Made by a program: the position numbers and the translations under genes. Shown piece by piece: positions 29,907-39,003 of a DNA stretch of 64,000 nucleotides. Every line of letters begins with the position of its first letter. Position 1 is the stretch's first letter. Under the pieces are notes generated by a model. The model saw nothing but the letters and a program-made list of their open reading frames with translations, did not search any database and was not told where the DNA came from. The stretch comes from Pararobbsia alpina (GTDB lineage Bacteria > Pseudomonadota > Gammaproteobacteria > Burkholderiales > Burkholderiaceae), in assembly GCF_902859895.1 (NCBI RefSeq), contig NZ_CADIKM010000010.1, forward strand, positions 1 through 64,000, read 5' to 3'.

Positions 29907-30685
29907 ACGCACCCGCGCTTCCCCAGTTCAACGCGCCCGGCACGACCGCCACGCTCAATGTACGCAACCTGCAGAAGCGCTACGGCGCGCGTACGGTGGT
30001 CAAGGACGTTTCGCTCGACGTCAAGAGTGGCGAAGTAGTCGGGCTGCTCGGCCCGAACGGCGCCGGCAAGACGACTTCGTTCTATATGATCGTGGGCCTG
30101 GTATCGCTCGACAACGGCGATATCGTGCTCAATGACCACTCGATCAGCAAGATGCCGATTCACCAGCGCGCGCGGCTCGGTCTGTCCTATCTGCCGCAGG
30201 AAGCATCGGTATTCCGCAAGCTGACCGCCGAGCAGAACATCCGCGCGGTGCTCCAGCTGCAGGTCGACAAGCAGCTCAAGCCGCTGACGGCGCAGGACGT
30301 GACCGAACGCGCCGAAGCGCTGATGGAAGAACTCCAGATCGCCCATCTGCGCGACAGCCCCGCGTTGTCGCTGTCGGGCGGCGAGCGGCGGCGCGTCGAA
30401 ATCGCGCGTGCGCTGGCGACCAATCCGAGCTTCATCCTGCTCGACGAGCCGTTCGCGGGGGTCGACCCGATCGCCGTGCTTGAAATCCAGAAGATCGTGC
30501 GCTTCCTGAAAGGCCGCAACATCGGGGTCCTGATCACGGACCACAATGTGCGCGAAACGCTCGGCATCTGCGACCACGCGTACATCATCAGCGACGGCAG
30601 CGTGCTCGCGGCCGGCGCGCCGACCGAAATCATCGAAAACGAACGCGTGCGCCGTGTCTATCTCGGCGAACATTTCCGGATGTAG
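29903..30685 (+). CDS. lptB: LPS export ABC transporter ATP-binding protein LptB
   Basis: The 260-residue ATPase powers LPS extraction from the inner membrane. It has a Walker [16 protein letters not shown], signature [12 protein letters not shown], Walker [14 protein letters not shown] and the switch His in [10 protein letters not shown], plus the LptB-typical [13 protein letters not shown]. No ATG is available before the conserved domain. A TTG at 29903, overlapping the lptA TGA (TTGA), is the only sensible start and implies coupling to lptA. Confidence 0.95.
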   Translation: MNAPALPQFNAPGTTATLNVRNLQKRYGARTVVKDVSLDVKSGEVVGLLGPNGAGKTTSFYMIVGLVSLDNGDIVLNDHSISKMPIHQRARLGLSYLPQEASVFRKLTAEQNIRAVLQLQVDKQLKPLTAQDVTERAEALMEELQIAHLRDSPALSLSGGERRRVEIARALATNPSFILLDEPFAGVDPIAVLEIQKIVRFLKGRNIGVLITDHNVRETLGICDHAYIISDGSVLAAGAPTEIIENERVRRVYLGEHFRM

Positions 30686-31030
30686 GTCACGGGCTCGTCG
30701 ACCGAGGCCAAGGGCGAATCGCGATTGGGGCCCTTGGGTATTGCCCTGGTGACGCCCCTCCGGAGACCCCGCTGTGCTTGCCCCAATGCGGCAGCACAGC
30801 GGCACCACGGCTTTTCTTCAGGCCTCTGCACGCCGCATGCCCCCGGGTTCGCCGCCGAGCCCCTATCCCCGCCTCCCTAGTGCCTCGTTCACCCCGCGTC
30901 AAGCGCTCTTGCATGGGCTTTTTAGGAGGTTTCCGCTGCGCTGCAAACTCTCTACAATGATTAGGTCCGTCGTCGGAGGCATCGGCCTGACCGACCGCCG
31001 ACGAGGAACCGACGGACCCCATATCCAGCC
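30686..31030. other. Intergenic region between lptB and rpoN
   Basis: No gene is supported here. A TACAAT hexamer at 30953-30958 is a possible -10 for rpoN without a clear -35. The rest is GC-rich and featureless. Confidence 0.3.
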
Positions 31031-32542
31031 ATGAAAGCGAGCCTCCAACTCCGTCTCTCACAGCATCTTGCGTTGACCCCGCAATTGCAGCAGTCGATCC
31101 GCCTGCTGCAATTGTCGACGCTCGAACTGCAACAGGAGGTGGCCACCGCCGTCCAGCAGAATCCCCTGCTCGAGAACGACGAGGACTGGCTCAGCAGCCC
31201 CTTACGCGTAACCTCCGACGGCGCACTGCTGGCATCGCAGCAAAGCGCGCCGTCGACCGCGCCCGAGGCACCGGTCGTGTCGAGCTCGAGCAGCAGCAGT
31301 AGCAGCACCGATGGCGAGGAAGGCCGCGAACGCAACGGCCTCGACGATTTCAGCAACGGCGCGGGCGATAGCGATACGCCGTGGAGCCTCGACGACTATT
31401 CGCGGCCCGGCAGCGGCGCCGACGACGACGATATGCCGCCGATGCAACTCCAGGAATCGAGCACGAGCCTGCGCGACCATCTTGGCGTGCAGCTCCGCCT
31501 GACCAATGCGAGCCTGCGCGACCGCGCGCTCGTCACCTTCCTGATTGAATCGCTCGACGACGATGGCTATTTGTCGGTCTCGCTCGACGAAGTCTGCGCC
31601 GACCTCCCAAGCGAACTCGAGATTGACGCGGACGAGGCCGGCGCCGCGCTGGCCCTGTTGCAGAGCTTCGATCCGCCAGGTGTCGGCGCGCGCTCCGCGT
31701 CCGAGTGCCTGAAGCTGCAACTACTGCGGCTCGAGAGTTCGCCGGTGCGCACGCTCGCGCTCGAAATCGTCTCACAGCATCTCGAATTGCTCGCTGCGCG
31801 CGATTTCACGCGTTTGCGCAAACAGCTCAAGGCCAGCGACGACGAACTGCGCGATGCTCACGCGTTGATCCGCTCGCTCGAGCCATTCCCGGGTGCGGCC
31901 TATGGCAAGGCCGAGGCCGACTATGTAGTGCCCGATGTGATCGTGCGTAAGACAAAGGACGGCTGGTTCGCCGATCTCAATTCAGACATCGTGCCGCGTC
32001 TGCGTATCAATCACCTGTATGCCAATATTCTGCGCAACAATCGCGGCGATCCGGGCAGCGGATCGCTGCGCCAGCAACTGCAGGAAGCGCGCTGGTTGAT
32101 AAAAAACATCCAACAACGCTTCGAAACCATACTGAGAGTTGCCCAGGCCATTGTCGACCGGCAGAAGAATTTTTTTGTCCACGGCGAAATTGCCATGCGC
32201 CCCTTGGTCTTGCGCGAGATTGCTGATACGCTGGGTTTACACGAATCAACGGTTTCGCGTGTGACGACCGGCAAGTACATGCTCACGCCCTTCGGGACGC
32301 TCGAGTTCAAGTATTTTTTTGGTTCACACGTGTCGACCGATACCGGCGGGGCTGCTTCCTCGACGGCGATCCGCGCGCTCATCAAGCAACTGATAGGAGC
32401 TGAAGAACCGAAGACACCCCTTTCAGACAGCCGTATCGCTGAATTGCTGGCTGAACAGGGCTTCGTGGTCGCGCGCCGCACCGTGGCCAAGTATCGCGAA
32501 GCTTTGAAGATTCCGGCAGTCAACCTGCGCAAGTCACTATAG
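31031..32542 (+). CDS. rpoN: RNA polymerase sigma-54 factor
   Basis: The 503-residue sigma-54 directs transcription from -24/-12 promoters activated by enhancer-binding ATPases. The glutamine-rich region I ([20 protein letters not shown]), an acidic serine-rich region II (nine consecutive Ser around residue 85), the core-binding domain, the HTH ([17 protein letters not shown]) and the RpoN box [14 protein letters not shown] near the end are all present. The usual hpf and ptsN genes follow. The nitrate operon later in this window carries a matching promoter. Confidence 0.98.
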   Translation: MKASLQLRLSQHLALTPQLQQSIRLLQLSTLELQQEVATAVQQNPLLENDEDWLSSPLRVTSDGALLASQQSAPSTAPEAPVVSSSSSSSSSTDGEEGRERNGLDDFSNGAGDSDTPWSLDDYSRPGSGADDDDMPPMQLQESSTSLRDHLGVQLRLTNASLRDRALVTFLIESLDDDGYLSVSLDEVCADLPSELEIDADEAGAALALLQSFDPPGVGARSASECLKLQLLRLESSPVRTLALEIVSQHLELLAARDFTRLRKQLKASDDELRDAHALIRSLEPFPGAAYGKAEADYVVPDVIVRKTKDGWFADLNSDIVPRLRINHLYANILRNNRGDPGSGSLRQQLQEARWLIKNIQQRFETILRVAQAIVDRQKNFFVHGEIAMRPLVLREIADTLGLHESTVSRVTTGKYMLTPFGTLEFKYFFGSHVSTDTGGAASSTAIRALIKQLIGAEEPKTPLSDSRIAELLAEQGFVVARRTVAKYREALKIPAVNLRKSL

Positions 32543-32770
32543 CCTGCGGCAACCCGCTGTGGGCATCACCCGGCCGTGACGCCTCGTGCGATTCTGGCCG
32601 GCCGACGAAGAGCGCGCCTCGACGAGATCTCAGCAAGCCTCGGCTGGCCTGGGTATCGATTGCCGGACGTTCTCCGCTTGCCAGCGCAGCCCGCTGTCAG
32701 GCGGGAGGCTCAAGCCGACCGACGGAATCGCGCAGAATACTGCGTTGCGGCTCTCTGTACGGAGAGCACT

Positions 32771-33130
32771 ATGAATTTGAAGATCAGTGGGCACCATCTC
32801 GAAGTCACGCCCGCACTGCGCGAATACGTGACGACCAAGCTGGACCGCGTGCTACGCCACTTCGATCAGGTGATAGAGACCGCGGTACTACTGACCGTCG
32901 ACAATCATAGGGAAAAGGAGAAGCGCCAGAAGGCGGAAATCAACCTTCACCTGAAGGGTAAGGATATCTTCGTGGAGATCTGCGACGTCGATATGTATGC
33001 GGCAATCGATCTATTGATCGACAAGCTCGATCGGCAGGTGCTGCGCTACAAGAACAGGATTCAGGGTCATCCGCACGAGGCGCTCAAGTACCAGAGCGAA
33101 ACTTTGCTCAACGAACAGCCCGCAACGTAG
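32771..33130 (+). CDS. hpf: Ribosome hibernation-promoting factor (HPF/YfiA family)
   Basis: The 119-residue short-form HPF binds the 30S decoding region in stationary phase. The family start [20 protein letters not shown] and the HFDQVIE and [20 protein letters not shown] segments are clear. GGAGAG lies 4 bases before the ATG; the reading frame extends upstream, but without similarity. It sits in the conserved rpoN-hpf-ptsN order. Confidence 0.95.
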   Translation: MNLKISGHHLEVTPALREYVTTKLDRVLRHFDQVIETAVLLTVDNHREKEKRQKAEINLHLKGKDIFVEICDVDMYAAIDLLIDKLDRQVLRYKNRIQGHPHEALKYQSETLLNEQPAT

Positions 33131-33205
33131 TTCCAACCGAGCGGCACGGCCTGGGAACCATGGCCGGACCGTCGGGACGAATTCACCCCCCGTATCGCCC
33201 TGTAT

Positions 33206-33224
33206 CGCCCCGCATCGCGGGGCG
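33206..33224 (+). terminator. GC-rich hairpin after hpf
   Basis: CGCCCCGC and GCGGGGCG form a perfect 8-bp stem with a three-base loop about 75 bases after hpf. There is only a weak T stretch downstream, so termination efficiency is uncertain. Confidence 0.5.
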
Positions 33225-33363
33225 ATGTCGTTTCCGGCGCGTCGAATTGCGGCCCTGCCTCTCGGCCTTTTTTCTAGCCCGGTTTAAGCCTCATTCCCAC
33301 CCGCGAGCCGATCCCTTGCAGCGCGGGGGGTTCTGCGTCGCACCATCGCCCGTTTGGCTGACA

Positions 33364-33369
33364 TATAAT
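33364..33369 (+). promoter_or_regulatory. Putative -10 element for ptsN
   Basis: A perfect TATAAT lies 121 bases before the ptsN ATG, in the 359-base gap after hpf, without a good -35. A GTCCC/GGGAC hairpin (33370-33390) follows at once. A 22-codon open frame (ATG 33425) ends overlapping the ptsN start. Confidence 0.4.
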
Positions 33370-33489
33370 GTCCCGACTCTTTACGGGGACAAATACAGCC
33401 GGAGTACGCGACACGCCGCGCCGAATGCAAATGGTCAATTCGAAGCGTCGTGCCGGATGCGCCGTCCAGAGCGCGATCCGCCTGCCAAT

Positions 33490-33945
33490 ATGAATCGTCT
33501 AGCCAAACTTCTACCGCTCGAAAACGTCGTCCTAGGCCTTGCCGTTACCAGCAAGAAGCGCGTGTTCGAACAAGCCGGCCTCATTTTTGAGAACCAGCAC
33601 GGAATCGCGCGCAGCCTCGTTACCGACAATCTGTTCGCACGCGAGCGGCTTGGTTCGACTGGACTCGGCGAAGGCGTGGCCATCCCGCATGGCCGCATCA
33701 AGGGGCTCAAGCAGCCGCTTGCCGCATTCGTGCGGCTCCACGAGCCGATCGCCTTCGAGTCTCCCGACGGCCAACCGGTCGGCTTGCTGATTTTTCTGCT
33801 CGTACCCGAACAGGCTACGCAGCAGCACCTCGAGATACTGTCCGAGATTGCGCAATTGCTGTCCGATCGCGAAGCGCGCACGCGGCTGACCACCGAGACT
33901 GACCGGACCGCTGTCCATCAGTTGATTACCGCGTGGCAACCCTGA
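33490..33945 (+). CDS. ptsN: Nitrogen-regulatory PTS protein EIIA(Ntr)
   Basis: The 151-residue EIIA(Ntr) is the last phospho-acceptor of the nitrogen PTS. It regulates potassium uptake, sigma-54-linked genes and carbon/nitrogen balance according to phosphorylation. The active His lies in GEGVAIPHGRIKG near residue 66, and the C-terminal LLVPEQATQQHLEILSEIAQ is typical. The start MNRLAKLLPLENV matches the family. The upstream extension of the frame is not conserved-looking. Confidence 0.96.
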   Translation: MNRLAKLLPLENVVLGLAVTSKKRVFEQAGLIFENQHGIARSLVTDNLFARERLGSTGLGEGVAIPHGRIKGLKQPLAAFVRLHEPIAFESPDGQPVGLLIFLLVPEQATQQHLEILSEIAQLLSDREARTRLTTETDRTAVHQLITAWQP

Positions 33946-34026
33946 TGCGCCGCTGCCGCCCCGGCCCCATGTGGGCCCATGTCAACGACCGCGGCTGATC
34001 GCCGCGGCCCCCCCATACCGTAGACC

Positions 34027-34995
34027 ATGGACACGTCAAGCATCAATGCGCAAAGCATCTTCGACGACAATGCGGCGTCGTTGAAACTCAGCTGGCTTAC
34101 GGGTCATGAGGGGTGGGAACGCGGCTTTCTACCCGAGACGGTCGCCACCGCAACGTCGAGCGCCGACCTCGTCGGCCACTTGAACCTGATCCATCCGAAC
34201 CGGATCCAGGTGCTCGGCGATGCCGAGATCGAGTACTACCAGCGCCAGTCGGAAGAGGACCGCCGCCGTAACATGGCCGAGCTTATCGCGCTCGAGCCGC
34301 CGTTCCTGGTCGTCGCGGGCGGCATTGAAATCCCGCCCGACCTCGTGCTGCGCGCGACACGCTCGTCGACGCCGCTGTTCACGACGCCGATGTCCGCCGC
34401 GGCCGTGATCGACAGCCTGCGGCTCTATATGTCGCGCATTCTCGCGCCGCGCGCGACGATGCATGGCGTATTTCTCGACATTCTCGGTGTCGGCGTGCTG
34501 CTGACCGGCGATTCGGGCCTCGGCAAGAGCGAACTCGGCCTCGAGCTGATCAGCCGCGGCCACGGCCTCGTCGCTGACGACGCGGTCGACTTCGTGCGGC
34601 TCGGTCCCGACTTCGTCGAAGGCCGTTGCCCCCCCTTGCTCCAGAACCTGCTCGAAGTCCGCGGACTGGGCCTGCTCGATATCAAGACGATCTTCGGCGA
34701 AACCGCCGTGCGCCGGAAGATGAAACTCAAGCTCATCGTTCAACTGGTGCGCCGTCCCGACGGCGAATTCCAGCGGCTACCGCTCGAATCGCAGACCATC
34801 GACGTGCTCGGCCTGCCGATCAGCAAGGTCACGATCCAGGTCGCCGCGGGCCGCAACCTCGCGGTGCTCGTCGAGGCCGCCGTGCGCAACACGATCCTGC
34901 AACTGCGCGGCATCGATACGCTGCGCGACTTCATGGACCGTCAGCGGCTGGCGATGCAGGATCCGGACAGCCAGTTTCCCGGCAAGCTGATCTGA
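34027..34995 (+). CDS. hprK: HPr kinase/phosphorylase
   Basis: The 322-residue HprK phosphorylates and dephosphorylates HPr on serine. The N-terminal domain is followed by a Walker [16 protein letters not shown] near residue 161, the family signature around [17 protein letters not shown], and the C-terminal helix region. Its position between ptsN and rapZ is the usual beta-proteobacterial order and links it to the nitrogen-PTS regulatory system. Confidence 0.96.
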   Translation: MDTSSINAQSIFDDNAASLKLSWLTGHEGWERGFLPETVATATSSADLVGHLNLIHPNRIQVLGDAEIEYYQRQSEEDRRRNMAELIALEPPFLVVAGGIEIPPDLVLRATRSSTPLFTTPMSAAAVIDSLRLYMSRILAPRATMHGVFLDILGVGVLLTGDSGLGKSELGLELISRGHGLVADDAVDFVRLGPDFVEGRCPPLLQNLLEVRGLGLLDIKTIFGETAVRRKMKLKLIVQLVRRPDGEFQRLPLESQTIDVLGLPISKVTIQVAAGRNLAVLVEAAVRNTILQLRGIDTLRDFMDRQRLAMQDPDSQFPGKLI

Positions 34996-35158
34996 GCGGT
35001 CGGCTTGCATCGGCGGGGTTGCATCAACCGAGTTGTGTCGGCCAGATTGCATAAACCGGCTTGCCTCGGGCGGCCAGGTCCGAGGGCCGCATGCGAAGTC
35101 CGAACCCTGTCCGCGATCCCATTCTGACGGTATGATGGGGTGAAACTCCTTTTGCCCC

Positions 35159-36043
35159 ATGCGTATTATTCTGATCACCGGGATCTCCGGCTCCGGCAAG
35201 TCCGTCGCGTTGAACGCACTTGAAGACGCAGGCTACTACTGCGTCGACAACTTGCCTGCCGGCTTCCTCCCCGAACTCGCCGCCTTCCTCTCGCGGGATG
35301 GTCAGACACGTCTGGCCGTCGCGATCGACGCGCGCTCGGGCGCATCGATCGCCGACCTGCCCGCGGTGATTCGCGAGCTGCGCACACAGCATCAGGTCAG
35401 CGTGCTGTTTCTGACCGCGAGCACGACGGCACTGATCCAGCGCTTCTCCGAGACGCGCCGCCGCCATCCCCTGTCGGGCAACGCCTCCAACGACCCCGGC
35501 CTTGGCGCCGACTCGCTTGCCGATGCGATCGAGCGTGAACGCGACCTCCTCGCGGGGCTCGCCGAACTCGGCCACCAGATCGACACGAGCAATCTGCGCG
35601 CGAATGTGCTGCGCGCCTGGGTCAAGAAGTTCGTCGAGCACGAGCATTCCGGTCTGCTGCTGATGTTCGAGTCGTTCGGCTTCAAGCGCGGCCTGCCGCT
35701 CGACGCCGATCTCGTGTTCGATGTGCGCAGCCTGCCCAACCCCTATTACGACCATCGCCTGAGACCGCTCACGGGCCTCGACCGGCCGGTCATCGAGTTT
35801 CTCGAGGCCGAGCCCGATGTGCTCGATATGATCGACGATATTTCGTCGTTCCTGCACAAATGGCTGCCCCGCTTTCGTGACGACAACCGCAGCTACCTGA
35901 CCGTCGCGATCGGCTGCACGGGCGGCCAGCACCGGTCGGTGTACATCTCCGAGACGCTCGGCAAGCGCTTTGCGGGTGAAGCGCAGGTATTGGTCCGGCA
36001 CCGCGAGATCGCACCGCCGGACGATCTCAGGAAAACCGCCTGA
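35159..36043 (+). CDS. rapZ: RNase adapter protein RapZ
   Basis: The 294-residue P-loop protein begins [20 protein letters not shown] (Walker A at residues 8-15) and has the Walker-B-like [15 protein letters not shown] and the C-terminal [12 protein letters not shown] characteristic of RapZ/YvcJ. In enterobacteria RapZ guides RNase E to the sRNA GlmZ and thereby controls glucosamine-6-phosphate synthase; whether that circuit exists here is not known. It ends the ptsN-hprK-rapZ group. Confidence 0.95.
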   Translation: MRIILITGISGSGKSVALNALEDAGYYCVDNLPAGFLPELAAFLSRDGQTRLAVAIDARSGASIADLPAVIRELRTQHQVSVLFLTASTTALIQRFSETRRRHPLSGNASNDPGLGADSLADAIERERDLLAGLAELGHQIDTSNLRANVLRAWVKKFVEHEHSGLLLMFESFGFKRGLPLDADLVFDVRSLPNPYYDHRLRPLTGLDRPVIEFLEAEPDVLDMIDDISSFLHKWLPRFRDDNRSYLTVAIGCTGGQHRSVYISETLGKRFAGEAQVLVRHREIAPPDDLRKTA

Positions 36044-36069
36044 CCCATTGCATCACGATGCGGAGCGCC

Positions 36070-36696
36070 ATGTCATCCATCCTTGCCGACCTGCCGCTGT
36101 TCCCGTTGCATACCGTGCTTTTCCCCGACGGCCTGCTGCCGTTGAAGATTTTCGAAGCACGTTATCTCGACATGATGCGAGACTGCCTGCGCGAACAATC
36201 GCCGTTCGGCGTCTGCATGATCAAGACCGGAAATGAAGTCGCGCGACCCGACGAGCCGACCGTGCCCGAGAATGTCGGCTGCCTGGCCCATCTGGTCGAC
36301 TGCGATGTTCAGGAATACGGCCTGATGCAGATCAGGGTCAGGGGCGGCCAGCGTTTTCGCCTGCTCTCCACGCGGCTCGAGCCGAGCAGCCTGTTGCGCG
36401 GCATGGCCGAACCGATCGGCGATGACTCGGTGCCCCAGGGTACGCAGCATCTCGCCGCGCATGCGGCGTGTGCCGAGGTACTCGAGCGCATCATCAAGGG
36501 CGTCTCCGAACGCGACCCGGCCAATGTGCCGTTTTTCCAGCCCTATCGGTTCGACGACGTGGTCTGGCTATCGAACCGGCTTGCCGAAATTCTGCCGATT
36601 CCGCTGCGCGCGCGGCAGAAGCTCATGGAGATCGAAGACGCGGAAGCGCGGCTCGAAATCGTGCACCACTTCATGCAGCAGCATCAGATGCTGTAG
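36070..36696 (+). CDS. LON substrate-binding domain protein
   Basis: The 208-residue protein consists of a Lon N-terminal (substrate-binding) domain alone: LPLFPLHTVLFPDGLLPLKI, then IFEARYLDMMRDCLRE, with no AAA or protease part. Such stand-alone LON proteins are common in beta- and gamma-proteobacteria; their role is unclear. ATG 36070 was chosen over ATG 36058 because GGAG lies 5 bases before it. Confidence 0.88.
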   Translation: MSSILADLPLFPLHTVLFPDGLLPLKIFEARYLDMMRDCLREQSPFGVCMIKTGNEVARPDEPTVPENVGCLAHLVDCDVQEYGLMQIRVRGGQRFRLLSTRLEPSSLLRGMAEPIGDDSVPQGTQHLAAHAACAEVLERIIKGVSERDPANVPFFQPYRFDDVVWLSNRLAEILPIPLRARQKLMEIEDAEARLEIVHHFMQQHQML

Positions 36697-36771
36697 CGAT
36701 CGGGCAGGCCTGCTCCCGCGGTCGAAGCGCGAGGTCGTCTCCGGGAGACGCTGGGCAACGCCCAAGCCGGA

Positions 36772-37932
36772 TCATAGGAGCGTTCCTGTAAGCCCCTGCA
36801 GAAGCTTCTTGACTGGCGCGGGCAGGCCCACCGAGTCGAGATCCGCAAGCGCGACCCAGCCTGCCTCGGCCTCGGCGAGCTGAAGTGTCTTTGCGGCAAC
36901 GGGCAAGTCGAGCAGCAGCGGTTCGATCTCGAGCCGGAAATGCGTGAACGTATGCGAGATTGGCGTCAGGGGCTGGAGTTCGACCGCACTGTCGTTGATG
37001 CCGATCCGGTCGGCGATGCGCGCAAGCGTCGCGGTGTCCTCCCCTTCGGGCAGACTCCAAAGACCGCCCCAGATTCCGCTCGGCGGCCGACGCTGCAGCC
37101 AGACCTGTGCGCCACGCCTCATGACGAGCATCAGCGTATGCCGCACGGGCACCGCCTTACGCGGCCGCGCGGCGGGTAGCTCGCGCTGGCGCCCGGTCGC
37201 GTTCGCCACGCAATGAGCGGCAAACGGGCACCGCGCACAATCGGGCCGGCCACGTGTGCAAAGCGTCGCACCAAGGTCCATCAGCCCCTGCGTGTAGGCA
37301 TCCATGCCCACATCGCCCACGGGCGGCAACAGCGATTCCGCAAGCAGCCACATCGCGTTCTCGATTTTCTTTTCGCCCGGAAATCCTTCGATGCCGAACA
37401 CGCGTGCGAGCACGCGTTTCACATTGCCATCGAGAATCGTCTCGCGCACGCCGAACGAAAAGGCCGCGATCGCCGCGGCCGTCGAGCGCCCAATACCGGG
37501 CAGTTCGGCGAGGCGTTCGGCCGAGATGGGAAATTCGCCGCCATGCTGCTCGACGACGGCCTGCGCGCAGCGGTGCAGATTGCGTGCGCGCGAGTAGTAG
37601 CCGAGCCCGGCCCACAGGCTCATCACGTCGTCGATCGGCGCCGCCGCAAGTGCTGCGACTGTGGGAAAGCGCTCGAGAAAACGCGCGTAGTACGGAATCA
37701 CCGTCGACACCTGGGTTTGCTGCAACATGATTTCCGACAGCCATACCCGGTAGGCATCACGCGTGTTCTGCCAAGGCAGGTCGTGACGGCCATGCTCGCG
37801 CTGCCAGGCAATGAGGGTTGGCGCAAAGCCGGCGACCATCGATTCGCGCGTGCTGGCGGGGCCCAGCGTCTGGGCAAGCGAAACGGCCTGTTCGGTTGCG
37901 GTTTTACGGCGGGTGGCAGACAAAGGCTTCAT
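36772..37932 (-). CDS. mutY: A/G-specific adenine glycosylase
   Basis: The 386-residue MutY removes adenine mispaired with 8-oxoguanine. The HhH glycosylase core (WLSEIMLQQTQVSTVIPYYA, LAELPGIGRSTAAAIAAFSF with GID-type aspartate further on), the [4Fe-4S] cysteines (CTRGRPDCARCPFAAHC) and a C-terminal NUDIX-like 8-oxoG recognition domain (VWLQRRPPSGIWGGLWSLPE) are all present. mutM, the 8-oxoguanine glycosylase, lies just upstream on the same strand, so the two GO-repair enzymes are neighbours. The first 31 residues are poorly conserved and translation may start at the ATG of MVAGFAPTL. Confidence 0.95.
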   Translation of the reverse strand: MKPLSATRRKTATEQAVSLAQTLGPASTRESMVAGFAPTLIAWQREHGRHDLPWQNTRDAYRVWLSEIMLQQTQVSTVIPYYARFLERFPTVAALAAAPIDDVMSLWAGLGYYSRARNLHRCAQAVVEQHGGEFPISAERLAELPGIGRSTAAAIAAFSFGVRETILDGNVKRVLARVFGIEGFPGEKKIENAMWLLAESLLPPVGDVGMDAYTQGLMDLGATLCTRGRPDCARCPFAAHCVANATGRQRELPAARPRKAVPVRHTLMLVMRRGAQVWLQRRPPSGIWGGLWSLPEGEDTATLARIADRIGINDSAVELQPLTPISHTFTHFRLEIEPLLLDLPVAAKTLQLAEAEAGWVALADLDSVGLPAPVKKLLQGLTGTLL

Positions 37933-37966
37933 CGTCGAGGGTTCAATGCCTTGCGAGTGGGGCGTG

Positions 37967-37990
37967 TTGGACGGATCATTGGACGGATCA
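37967..37990. repeat. 12-bp tandem duplication in the mutM-mutY gap
   Basis: TTGGACGGATCA occurs twice in direct succession, followed by a degenerate third start (TTGCAC). It lies upstream of mutY with no coding role. Confidence 0.6.
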
Positions 37991-38080
37991 TTGCACAGCT
38001 GATCGCGCGACTCTTTGCACGACTCATGAAGCGGCCATGCAGCTATCGCAGACTATGGCACACGGCATGGACCGATTCGC

Positions 38081-38911
38081 TCACCGCTGGCACTGAATGC
38101 AGTAGAACGTCGAACGCTGCCCCTGCACGATCTGCCGGATCGGCGTGCCGCATACACGGCAAGGTTCGCCCGCGCGGTCATAGACAAAATAATCGAGCTG
38201 GAAGTAACCGCGTGCGCCATCGCTGCCGACAAAGTCGCGCAGCGTACTGCCACCCTTGGTAATCGCCTCGGCGAGCGTATCGCGAATCGCCTCGGCAAGC
38301 TTTTCATAACGCGCCTTCGAAATGCGTCCGGCTGCGCGGGCGGGATGAATGCCGGCGCGAAACAGACATTCCGAAGCATAGATATTGCCGACGCCGACCA
38401 CGATATCCCCCGCGAGCAAGGCCTGCTTGATGGACATTGAACGTCCACGCGTCCGGTCGAACAGAAGCTGCGTCGTGAATTCGGGCGAAAACGGCTCGAC
38501 GCCGAGCGGCAACAGCAAGGGATGCCGGGCCACGTCGCCCGCTTCACGCGGATGCCAGAGCACCGCGCCGAACCGTCGCGGATCCCGCAGCCGCAGGACA
38601 CACTCACCGAATACGATATCGACGTGATCGTGCTTCTCGGGCCGCGTCTCGAGCGCCGAGCGCGGCAGGATTCGCAAGGTCCCGGTCATGCCGAGATGGA
38701 CGATCAGCCAGCCCGTGTCGACCTCGATCAGTAAATACTTGCCGCGCCGTTCGACGCGCTCGACCCGGCGCCCTGCGAGCATCGCATCGAGGCCGGACGG
38801 AATCGGCCAGCGCAAGGCCGGCGTACGCACATCGATGCGCTCGATATGCTGGCCGGTAATGTGCGGTGATATGCCGCGGCGAGTGACTTCGACTTCCGGC
38901 AACTCTGGCAT
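38081..38911 (-). CDS. mutM: Formamidopyrimidine-DNA glycosylase
   Basis: The 276-residue Fpg/MutM excises 8-oxoguanine and cleaves at the abasic site. The catalytic N-terminus [14 protein letters not shown] (Pro2, Glu3) is intact, the H2TH region contains [13 protein letters not shown], and the C-terminal zinc finger has CRVC and CIQC. Length is normal. It pairs functionally with mutY downstream. Confidence 0.97.
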   Translation of the reverse strand: MPELPEVEVTRRGISPHITGQHIERIDVRTPALRWPIPSGLDAMLAGRRVERVERRGKYLLIEVDTGWLIVHLGMTGTLRILPRSALETRPEKHDHVDIVFGECVLRLRDPRRFGAVLWHPREAGDVARHPLLLPLGVEPFSPEFTTQLLFDRTRGRSMSIKQALLAGDIVVGVGNIYASECLFRAGIHPARAAGRISKARYEKLAEAIRDTLAEAITKGGSTLRDFVGSDGARGYFQLDYFVYDRAGEPCRVCGTPIRQIVQGQRSTFYCIQCQR

Positions 38912-39003
38912 CTTGAAATGGTCTGCTGTCTTACGAGCGGGGCAAGTTGCGCGTTATTGTAGCCACCCGCGTTACAATCAATGCAAACCTGGCCCGGATA
39001 TTT

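Noticed and set aside
34129-34743. 204-codon antisense frame within hprK
   Set aside because: Shadow of hprK, which is fully supported.
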